In this document: piece after piece, positions 1 through 6,157 of the stretch
Position numbering within the stretch: position 1 is the stretch's first letter
Layout of the letters: every line of letters starts with the position of its first letter
DNA from: an uncultured Blautia sp.
GTDB lineage: Bacteria; Bacillota; Clostridia; Lachnospirales; Lachnospiraceae
Direction of reading: 5' to 3'
DNA length: 8,736 bases
Assembly: GCA_934426285.1 (NCBI GenBank)
Contig: CAKRYE010000070.1
Coordinates: 1-8,736 of the forward strand
Position numbers and translations under genes: made by a program
The notes under the pieces: model-generated
What the model saw: only the letters and a program-made list of their open reading frames with translations
Databases searched by the model: none
What the model was told of the DNA's origin: nothing

Positions 1-582
1 GACTTTGATCGGCATATATCCTCTCTGGAATTTTACTTCCAGAACCGCATCCAGTTCTGTTTCAAATTCAAATAACAAGCCGCCATGACATGGCGTCACT
101 CTGACAGGATCGTATTCTTTTTCTTTATATTCCCAGATAGCCGGATTCTGTTCTGGCTCTGTAAAATATTTACTCTGCCCCGCTGGTACTGGTGGCGTAT
201 TGTAATCTTCTGCCATCCATCCCTTATCAGAACAGATCATATCACCCTGCACATAAATACAAGGAAATGCTTCTACACAGCCAGCGTGAATGGAAACCTT
301 TACTTTTCCCGGATCTGCTGTGATTAGTTTTCCAAATGGATATTTCTTATCTCCCTTTTCTTCTTCTACAAGAACATGACCGACAGCATTGGAAAATACG
401 GTAAATGTAGTTTCTTTTTCCAACTCATAAATACGCCGAAACGCCACACGGTTACGGAAGCCTTCACTCTTCCAGAATGCAGGCCATCCATAGCCTCTCT
501 CCACACGGCTGAAATTCTGTTTCATTCCATGATATAATTCAAAATCTCCAGGATACCAGATCCAATAACTTTTTCCTATCAT
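1..582 (-). CDS. GH78-like alpha-L-rhamnosidase superfamily protein, N-terminal part (3' end beyond the window)
   Basis: An open frame of 194 codons with no stop runs from an ATG at 582 to the left edge, so the C-terminal catalytic part is missing. The start is supported by GGAGAGG about 8 bases upstream. Residues 7-15 read WIWYPGDFE, followed by a Trp/Phe/Arg-rich stretch (GYGWPAFWKSEGFRNRVAFRR) and beta-strand-like sequence. I recognise this as the N-terminal beta-sandwich of a clade of putative alpha-L-rhamnosidases. The segment near residues 165-185 (GGLLFEFETELDAVLEVKF) resembles the start of the second sandwich domain. No signal peptide is seen, so it is probably cytoplasmic and acts on imported oligosaccharides. 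It lies 110 bases behind the other GH78-like gene with no terminator between, so co-transcription is likely. The clade assignment is from memory of the family, and substrate specificity cannot be told from this half. Confidence 0.8.
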   Translation of the reverse strand, partial: MIGKSYWIWYPGDFELYHGMKQNFSRVERGYGWPAFWKSEGFRNRVAFRRIYELEKETTFTVFSNAVGHVLVEEEKGDKKYPFGKLITADPGKVKVSIHAGCVEAFPCIYVQGDMICSDKGWMAEDYNTPPVPAGQSKYFTEPEQNPAIWEYKEKEYDPVRVTPCHGGLLFEFETELDAVLEVKFQRGYMPIKV

Positions 583-692
583 TCTATTCCTCTCCGTCTT
601 CTGTTTTAATAAGTCAGATAAGTTCCTTTACAAGATAATCTCCCATCTGTAACCTTGGGCTGCAGAATAAGAGGGCTGTCATCCCGTCAATT

Positions 693-2261
693 TTATTTAT
701 AAAATTTGCGTAGAAAATATGTTGGCGTGCAGCTCCATGCATGGCAAAAACTATTCACAGCCACAGATCCATATGGAGATTCAAATTTATTATACGGATT
801 GTATAACTCCCAGAATGTATCTGCACCATCTTTCACCATTTCACCCCAGTAACGTTTCATTTCATCCAAAGCACGTTCTTTCTCATCAGAACGGATCAAT
901 GCATCAATATAGTGATGATACATGTATGGTGTTACCATTCGAATACGTGGATTTACTTCTATTGTATGAAGAATAAGCTTCTGGTTCTGTTCCTTGTTAA
1001 ATACTCTGGCAAGAATCATCCAGACCTGGGTTGCCCAAGATACCTGTCTGTCTTTTCCGCTGATAAACAGCTGCTGTTCTTTGTCCCAGAAATGTTCTAC
1101 TGCTGACTTCTTCAGCAGTTCCATCTTCTCTGCAAGCCAGTCAGCTGTCTTTTCATCGTTCATATAACCAGCCAGACGGATGCCATATCTCATAGAATAA
1201 ATCAGGATTGCAAGAGAAGCGGCCTGTGTATTCAGTCCTTCTCCCCAGTCTACGAAACACCAGAATTCACCGCTTCTGTCCGGTACAATATTCTCCTCAT
1301 TCAGATAAAACATTCCAATTTCGATCTGACGGATTGCTACAGGATAAAGGTCTTCCAATGTTTCTCTGTCTTTTGTTTCCTCATAATAGTCAAGCAGCAC
1401 AGATCCATATAATAATGCGTAATCAAAAAGATACGTATCATCCGGAGCCAATTCCGGTTCCAGGAAAAGACATGCCGGAACTTTTCCCTCATTAAAGGTC
1501 AGTCCGCCAAAAAGATACAGACAGCGTTTTACCAGATCCGTATTTCCAAAAGTTTTGTAATTCGCTCTTGCCTGCAGTCTTAAATCTCCCAGCCACATTC
1601 TGCGGTCACGTTTCGGACCGTCTTCAAATACAAGCTGCATACAGTTTCTCAATGTACGGATACTTACTTTATCAATTTCCCGGAAAATCGGTTCCTCTGC
1701 TGAAACCGGCTGAATTTCTTTATCTGCTGCGGACACGGATGTACCTGTCACATCACTGATCACCAGAGAATACTTAGGAGACACATCAATTACTTTAATC
1801 TCCAGATAGCGGAATGCATATCGTCTCGGCAATTCCAGTTTTACAGGAAGTACATCTACATGAATATGCTCTTCCTGGATCCAGCTTCTGCTTAGCCATC
1901 CATTATACTGGTCACTGTCTGCTGCCAGTTCATCCAGCCTCTCTGCAAATTTCAGAAAAATATATGCCGGTGCATCCTGGTGGCTTCCTACTGACTCCAG
2001 ATCCAGAGTTACATATCCAACATGATGATTTCCAAAATCCAGAATTACAGATTCATTTCTTTTTAATTGCTTTTTACTCAGTTCCTCAGCCGGTTCCTTA
2101 CCCACGATCACCGGTTCCGGATGTCCCTTTGTTTCTAGTGTAAGTAAACTTACAGGTTTAATTTCTCGTTTATGAAGTTCTGGTTTTAACTGTTCCGCAA
2201 TTGCAAGAAACTTCTCATTTTTATGTACTTCAAATTCATCCAGAATACAGATAGATGCCAT
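693..2261 (-). CDS. GH78-like alpha-L-rhamnosidase family protein, 522 aa
   Basis: Probable cytoplasmic glycoside hydrolase releasing terminal alpha-L-rhamnose or a similar sugar. Residues about 70-180 form a beta-sandwich (SVILDFGNHHVGYVTLDL at the start, a typical GH78 signature). Residues about 190-510 are the (alpha/alpha)6 barrel. The barrel has the active-site block EDGPKRDRRMWLGD (213-226), CFVDWGEG (335-342), and GADTFWELY (479-487) with the likely general base Glu485. In canonical GH78 enzymes the first block reads DxPxRDE with a catalytic acid Glu; here that position is Arg220, so specificity or mechanism may differ. The protein is short: it lacks the usual N-terminal carbohydrate-binding sandwich and the C-terminal sandwich. 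There is no signal peptide. The ATG has GGAGG 9 bases upstream (2271-2275) and a strong promoter further up. It is the first gene of an operon with the partial GH78-like gene. Family call firm, substrate uncertain. Confidence 0.85.
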   Translation of the reverse strand: MASICILDEFEVHKNEKFLAIAEQLKPELHKREIKPVSLLTLETKGHPEPVIVGKEPAEELSKKQLKRNESVILDFGNHHVGYVTLDLESVGSHQDAPAYIFLKFAERLDELAADSDQYNGWLSRSWIQEEHIHVDVLPVKLELPRRYAFRYLEIKVIDVSPKYSLVISDVTGTSVSAADKEIQPVSAEEPIFREIDKVSIRTLRNCMQLVFEDGPKRDRRMWLGDLRLQARANYKTFGNTDLVKRCLYLFGGLTFNEGKVPACLFLEPELAPDDTYLFDYALLYGSVLLDYYEETKDRETLEDLYPVAIRQIEIGMFYLNEENIVPDRSGEFWCFVDWGEGLNTQAASLAILIYSMRYGIRLAGYMNDEKTADWLAEKMELLKKSAVEHFWDKEQQLFISGKDRQVSWATQVWMILARVFNKEQNQKLILHTIEVNPRIRMVTPYMYHHYIDALIRSDEKERALDEMKRYWGEMVKDGADTFWELYNPYNKFESPYGSVAVNSFCHAWSCTPTYFLRKFYK

Positions 2262-2372
2262 ATAAAATACCCTCCAATTTTGCGATCTTCAATTCTATAT
2301 TTACTTAAATGTTGTTTCACTGCTAATAAAACTCTATTTTCTTTCATGTGACTGTTTTTTTCTTATAATATC

Positions 2373-2401
2373 ACTATAAATGTACTACCTCTGACTGTCA
2401 A
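2373..2401 (-). promoter_or_regulatory. Sigma-A promoter of the GH78 operon
   Basis: On the minus strand TTGACA (2396-2401), a 17-base spacer and TATAGT (2373-2378) form a nearly perfect sigma-A promoter. Transcription would begin near 2366, giving a leader of about 105 bases before the ATG at 2261. I saw no obvious catabolite-control (cre-like) palindrome in the leader. Confidence 0.75.
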
Positions 2402-2416
2402 ACTCAGTTGGCGTTC

Positions 2417-2469
2417 AAAAAAAGACCGTTTACGATTGACTGTCTGAACAGTCCCGCAAACGGTCTTTT
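2417..2469 (-). terminator. Large hairpin with minus-strand T tract (intrinsic terminator-like)
   Basis: AAAAGACCGTTT (2420-2431) pairs perfectly with AAACGGTCTTTT (2458-2469). After one A-C mismatch and two more pairs, an inner GACTGT/ACAGTC stem (2438-2443 with 2448-2453) closes on a CTGA loop. Read on the minus strand the stem is followed by seven T, the classic intrinsic terminator form. On the plus strand the tail is TTTTAGAATTTTAG, so it may work both ways. It lies upstream of both flanking genes, not behind either, so its role is unclear. Confidence 0.65.
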
Positions 2470-2539
2470 AGAATTTTAGCATCTCCCTTTCGAAAAGATA
2501 GTTTTGTTCTGTCTTTTCTGATATACTAAAGCTTGTTCT

Positions 2540-2545
2540 TATAAT
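2540..2545 (+). promoter_or_regulatory. Candidate -10 box for the apbE-like gene
   Basis: A perfect TATAAT lies 38 bases before the ATG at 2584. The best -35 at fitting distance is TTCTGA (2516-2521, 18-base spacer), only a 3/6 match to TTGACA, so this is a weak call in AT-rich DNA. Confidence 0.35.
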
Positions 2546-2583
2546 AAATTATTTTCTCAGTTTTATAAAACGAGGTTACATTT

Positions 2584-3684
2584 ATGTCATTATATCATAT
2601 ATCTGCCCCCAAAATAATAAAGCACTGTACTTTTTTATTCTTCGCAACAGCTCTTGTCATGTCTTCGGCTGTTTTATCCGGATGTTCGACACAGACAAAA
2701 AGCAGGGAAAATACAGCTGCTGATTCCCAGGAACCTATTTCTGCTACTGCAATCAAACTGAATACCGCAGTTACAGTTACTATTTATGATTCTAAGGACA
2801 AAGACCTGCTCACCGAATGTATGAATCTGTGTGACAAATATGAAAAAGTATTCAGCCGCACTGCTGCTGACAGTGAATTATACAAATTAAATCACCGGAA
2901 GCTTACACCCGTGGAGGGAACAGAGGATACTTATCAGGTGTCGGATTCTCTGGCGGAGCTGGTTTCTAAGGGGCTTGATTATTCTGAATTGTCCAAAGGA
3001 GCATTTGATATTGCCATTGAACCGCTGACATCTCTGTGGGATTTCACTGCCGAAGATCCCCAGGTACCGAAGGACAGTCTGATTCAGGCAGCATTACCCA
3101 AATGTGATTATCACAATATTTCTGTTGATAAAGATAAAAATGAGATTACATTAAAAACAGACGATACTGCAATTGAACTTGGCGCCATTGCCAAGGGTTA
3201 TATTGCAGACCGCCTGAAGGATTATCTGGTTTCTCAGAATGTAAAAAGTGCGATCATCAATCTTGGTGGAAATGTTCTCTGTATTGGCGAAAAACCGGAC
3301 AATTCTGCTTTTAAAATCGGGATCCAGAAACCATTTGCAGACCGCAGTGAGACAATCGCAGTTATGGACATTAAAGATAAGTCTGTGGTTTCTTCCGGAA
3401 TTTATGAGAGATGCTTTGAACAGAATGGCACATTATATCATCACCTGCTCAATCCTGAAACCGGATATCCCTATGACAATGGACTGATCGCTGTTACTAT
3501 TATTTCCGACAAGTCTGTAGACGGGGATGCACTGAGTACCACCTGCTTTGCCCTGGGTCTGGAGGATGGCATGAAGCTTGCTGAATCCCTGGATGATGTA
3601 CAGGCATTTTTCGTAACTTCTGATTATGAGATTCACTATACCAAAGACTTCCAGAAAAAAATTAAGGTTACGGAAACGGAATAG
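2584..3684 (+). CDS. apbE: FAD:protein FMN transferase, ApbE family lipoprotein
   Basis: Transfers FMN from FAD to a Ser/Thr of exported or membrane flavoproteins (e.g. Rnf/Nqr subunits, FMN-binding domain proteins), acting on the outer face of the membrane. Evidence: a lipoprotein signal peptide with basic n-region, hydrophobic core about 16-30 and lipobox LSGC with Cys34. The ApbE core then shows GAIAKGYIAD (200-209), INLGGN (225-230), the HHLLNPETGYP block (286-296) and DALST (315-319), where the Asp and Thr are the usual Mg/FAD-binding residues. The length of 366 residues is normal. The start has GAGG (2572-2575) 8 bases upstream. No flavoprotein substrate or Rnf gene lies nearby, so it probably serves substrates encoded elsewhere. 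The DNA-repair-like operon follows 78-94 bases downstream without a visible terminator between, so some read-through is possible. Confidence 0.93.
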   Translation: MSLYHISAPKIIKHCTFLFFATALVMSSAVLSGCSTQTKSRENTAADSQEPISATAIKLNTAVTVTIYDSKDKDLLTECMNLCDKYEKVFSRTAADSELYKLNHRKLTPVEGTEDTYQVSDSLAELVSKGLDYSELSKGAFDIAIEPLTSLWDFTAEDPQVPKDSLIQAALPKCDYHNISVDKDKNEITLKTDDTAIELGAIAKGYIADRLKDYLVSQNVKSAIINLGGNVLCIGEKPDNSAFKIGIQKPFADRSETIAVMDIKDKSVVSSGIYERCFEQNGTLYHHLLNPETGYPYDNGLIAVTIISDKSVDGDALSTTCFALGLEDGMKLAESLDDVQAFFVTSDYEIHYTKDFQKKIKVTETE

Positions 3685-3720
3685 AAAAGCATCATCCGCA
3701 AAGCGAATAAAGCCAGGGGG

Positions 3721-3734
3721 GGAACAAATGTTCA
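3721..3734. promoter_or_regulatory. LexA-like SOS box 1 (upstream box)
   Basis: GGAACAAATGTTCA contains a perfect GAAC-N4-GTTC core whose middle AAAT fits the Firmicutes (Bacillus DinR/LexA) pattern CGAACRNRYGTTYG; only the outermost C and G differ. It ends 8 bases before the -35 of the radical SAM gene promoter, and its centre is 31 bases from the centre of box 2. It directly follows a run of seven G. Confidence 0.7.
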
Positions 3735-3742
3735 AATAGTCC

Positions 3743-3771
3743 TTGCATTATCGAACATAAGTTTGTATAAT
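3743..3771 (+). promoter_or_regulatory. Sigma-A promoter of the radical SAM/DUF4130 operon
   Basis: TTGCAT (3743-3748), a spacer of exactly 17 bases, and a perfect TATAAT (3766-3771). The expected transcription start is at about 3777-3779, on top of the ATG at 3778. A LexA-like box fills the spacer, so a bound repressor would block RNA polymerase directly. Confidence 0.75.
3752..3765. promoter_or_regulatory. LexA-like SOS box 2 (between -35 and -10)
   Basis: CGAACATAAGTTTG matches the Firmicutes LexA pattern CGAACRNRYGTTYG at every defined position but one (A instead of Y at the ninth base). It occupies the promoter spacer precisely, ending one base before the TATAAT, which is the usual place for a repressing operator. 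Confidence 0.72.
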
Positions 3772-3777
3772 AAGGAT

Positions 3778-5316
3778 ATGAATTCCATCACAGACAGCAC
3801 TTATACCACCCAGGAGAAATTACAGATTCTGGCTGATGCAGCAAAATATGATGTCGCATGTACTTCCAGCGGTTCCAGCCGCCGGGGTAAGAAAGGAGAG
3901 CTCGGCAATGCGGAGGCATGCGGTATCTGCCACAGTTTTGCTGCAGACGGAAGGTGTATTTCTCTGCTTAAGATCCTGATGACCAATCACTGTGCCTACG
4001 ACTGCAAATACTGCATCAACCGTTCCAGCAATGATGTACCCAGGGCAACCTTTACCCCTGAGGAGATCTGTCAGTTAACCATTGAATTTTATAAAAGGAA
4101 CTATATTGAAGGACTGTTTCTCAGCTCAGGCGTCCTGAAGAATCCTACCTATACTATGGAAAAGATGTGTGAAACACTGCTGCTTCTCCGCACCAAATAC
4201 CATTTTAACGGATACATTCATGTGAAAACCATTCCCGGAGCCTCTGATGAGCTTCTGGCTGCTGCCGGATATTTGGCTGACCGTATCAGTGTGAATATGG
4301 AGCTTCCCACACAGGAGAGCCTGCGCCTGCTGGCACCGAATAAGACCATGCAGAACATCCTGAATCCTATGGGAAAGGTGCAGAACACGATTTCCTCTCA
4401 CAGAATAGCTGTGGGCAAATCTGCATATATGGACCGGAGCCGCGGAAATCAGTTTTTAAATCAGGGAATTTTTTCAGATAATTCCAAGAAAATATTCAGA
4501 GAAAAGCTTGAAAGCCAGAACATGGATGCAAAGCTTAAAGCTGACAATGCTCCGACAAAGAATGACCGAAACGTATTTTCAGGCAAGGAAAACGAAATGT
4601 ACAATCGAATTCTCACCTGGGAGAATGCCTGCCAGCTGGCGCCCCGTGATATGTCTGATCTGAAACGGAGCTTTGCCCCTGCAGGCCAGAGCACCCAGAT
4701 GATCATTGGCGCAACCGGGGAAAGTGATTATACTTTGCTGCAGACTACTCAGGCATTATATCAGGGCTTTGATCTGAAGCGTGTATTTTACTCTGCCTAT
4801 ATTCCACTGAATGAGGATACGGTTCTTCCCCAGATTGGCACACCGCCTCCTCTTCTGCGGGAGCATCGCCTGTATCAGGCAGACTGGCTGCTGCGCTTCT
4901 ATGGATTTCAGGCAGGAGAACTGTTATCGGAAGAGCAGCCAAACTTCAATGAATTATTAGACCCAAAGTGTGACTGGGCCCTGCGTCACCTGGAGCAGTT
5001 TCCTGTGGATGTAGAAAGAGCCAGCTACGCAGTTTTACTTCGCGTTCCTGGCATCGGTCCAAAATCAGCCAGCCGTATCACCCATGCCAGACGATATGGA
5101 AGGCTGGATTTTGACAGCTTAAAGAAAATGGGCGTGGTATTAAAACGGGCGCACTATTTTATTACCTGTGGAGGAAGACAGATGTATCATACTCCCATTG
5201 AACAGGAATACATCACAAGACAATTAGTCACTGTAGATAAAAATGATCTGTGGAAGATCCGGCATTCCGGTGAATCCTATTCCCAGATGACCCTTGCAGA
5301 TTTTGGAATAAAATAG
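3778..5316 (+). CDS. Putative DNA modification/repair radical SAM protein (TIGR03916, rSAM_link_UDG type)
   Basis: Cytoplasmic radical SAM enzyme of unknown reaction, in a family linked to DNA repair by its neighbours. Numbered from the ATG at 3778, the [4Fe-4S]/SAM motif is C72-x3-C76-x2-C79 (CAYDCKYC). A cysteine-bearing stretch precedes it (C28 in VACTSSG; C48, C51 and C60 in ACGICHSFAADGRC). FAPAGQSTQMIIGAT lies near 299-313 and LLREHRLYQADWLLRFYGF near 359-377. A helix-hairpin-helix DNA-binding motif VPGIGPKSASRI sits at 423-434. At 512 residues it seems longer than the usual roughly 420, owing to a Lys/Asn-rich insert at about 212-295. A TTG at 3763 would add five residues but lies inside the promoter, so I prefer the ATG. 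The ATG has AAGGA only one base away, so initiation is unusual. It is first in an operon with the DUF4130 gene and preceded by two LexA-like boxes. Confidence 0.9.
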   Translation: MNSITDSTYTTQEKLQILADAAKYDVACTSSGSSRRGKKGELGNAEACGICHSFAADGRCISLLKILMTNHCAYDCKYCINRSSNDVPRATFTPEEICQLTIEFYKRNYIEGLFLSSGVLKNPTYTMEKMCETLLLLRTKYHFNGYIHVKTIPGASDELLAAAGYLADRISVNMELPTQESLRLLAPNKTMQNILNPMGKVQNTISSHRIAVGKSAYMDRSRGNQFLNQGIFSDNSKKIFREKLESQNMDAKLKADNAPTKNDRNVFSGKENEMYNRILTWENACQLAPRDMSDLKRSFAPAGQSTQMIIGATGESDYTLLQTTQALYQGFDLKRVFYSAYIPLNEDTVLPQIGTPPPLLREHRLYQADWLLRFYGFQAGELLSEEQPNFNELLDPKCDWALRHLEQFPVDVERASYAVLLRVPGIGPKSASRITHARRYGRLDFDSLKKMGVVLKRAHYFITCGGRQMYHTPIEQEYITRQLVTVDKNDLWKIRHSGESYSQMTLADFGIK

Positions 5317-5338
5317 GAATAATAAGAAGAGAAAATTC

Positions 5339-6157
5339 ATGAAAATATTTACATGTCAGGACCGCCTTGAGGACATCATGACCTGCATCTATGATGCCTG
5401 GTCTGCTGCCCTGAAGGCGGGTCACAGTCAGATACAATTAAGAAAAGAACCTGTATTTCAACAGACAATGTTTGACGAATATATCCACGTAGACGGAAAT
5501 TCTTCCAAAGCAGAAAAAGTGATCCGTTCTATCCGCAGAGATATTTCAGAGGAAGCTTATCTGGATATCTACTATGCTTCCCTGTCCGCAGATGAAGATG
5601 CTCTACAGGCAATTTATAATTTTCTGAGAATAGGCTTTGCAGTGGGAAATACTGTAACCCAGCTATATACCAATCCTCATGTGGTAAAGCTTCTGGAAAT
5701 CCGACGCAGGGTATCCAATGAAGCCCATCATTTCCGAGAATTTGCCCGCTTCCAGAGTCTGGATTCCAGAGTATATATCAGCCATCTGGAGCCCAAAAAT
5801 GATGTGATCATGCTGGTTGGCAGACATTTCGCAGACCGAATGCCCTCAGAACACTGGATGATCATTGACGATAACCGTAAAATTGCCTGTGTGCACCCAA
5901 AGGACGGCGAAAACTATCTGCGTTATCTTACAGAGGAAGAATTCCTGACTCTGCGCCAGACAGAAGCATATGAAGATGAATTTACTGATATGTGGAAAAC
6001 CTTTTTTCATGCTGTCAGCATTAAGCAGAGGGAAAATTACGTCTGCCAGAGAAATCTGTTCCCTATCTGGAAGCGGAAACATGCTGTGGAATTTATCCCC
6101 AGATTCCACTCCTCTGCTCTTCCAGATGATCCAGTATGTAATTATAAATATCTATAG
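5339..6157 (+). CDS. TIGR03915/DUF4130 family putative DNA metabolism protein, partner of the radical SAM gene
   Basis: 272-residue soluble protein of a family whose members sit next to the TIGR03916 radical SAM gene and in some bacteria are fused to a uracil-DNA-glycosylase-like domain; the biochemical role is not established. Visible family features: an N-terminal helix CQDRLEDIMTCIYDAW (6-21), RVSNEAHHFREFARFQ (124-139), EPKNDV (151-156), HFADRMPSEHWMIIDD (163-178), WKTFFHAVSIKQREN (219-233) and the closing RNLFPIWKRKH (238-248). The frame ends about 24 residues after that last block, so there is no room for a glycosylase domain: this is the stand-alone form. It begins 22 bases after the radical SAM stop, with only a purine-rich AAGAAGAG as ribosome binding site, so translational coupling is plausible. 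Its last 65 bases overlap the opposing SGNH gene. The operon's LexA-like boxes should control it too. Confidence 0.88.
   Translation: MKIFTCQDRLEDIMTCIYDAWSAALKAGHSQIQLRKEPVFQQTMFDEYIHVDGNSSKAEKVIRSIRRDISEEAYLDIYYASLSADEDALQAIYNFLRIGFAVGNTVTQLYTNPHVVKLLEIRRRVSNEAHHFREFARFQSLDSRVYISHLEPKNDVIMLVGRHFADRMPSEHWMIIDDNRKIACVHPKDGENYLRYLTEEEFLTLRQTEAYEDEFTDMWKTFFHAVSIKQRENYVCQRNLFPIWKRKHAVEFIPRFHSSALPDDPVCNYKYL

Larger units (their letters stand above)
2262..2583. other. Divergent intergenic region, 322 bp
   Basis: AT-rich region between the leftward GH78 operon and the rightward apbE-like gene. From left to right it holds the GH78 leader and promoter (2373-2401), a large inverted repeat (2417-2469), and a weak plus-strand promoter candidate before apbE (TATAAT at 2540-2545). 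No open frame worth calling is present. Confidence 0.7.

Noticed and set aside
624..692. A 22-codon minus-strand frame (MTALLFCSPRLQMGDYLVKELI) just behind the GH78 stop, which could be read as a frameshifted C-terminal extension.
   Set aside because: The GH78 protein ends at a normal family-like C-terminus (CHAWSCTPTYFLRKF), and the short frame has no ribosome binding site. A frameshift would need independent support.
1..2261. The two GH78-like frames as halves of one broken gene.
   Set aside because: The downstream gene has its own ATG and ribosome binding site and carries N-terminal domains, so the domain order is wrong for a split gene. They look like two adjacent paralogous enzymes.
3433..3735. 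A 100-codon minus-strand frame antisense to the end of apbE and crossing the SOS boxes.
   Set aside because: Antisense shadow of a well-supported gene with no ribosome binding site or recognisable domain.
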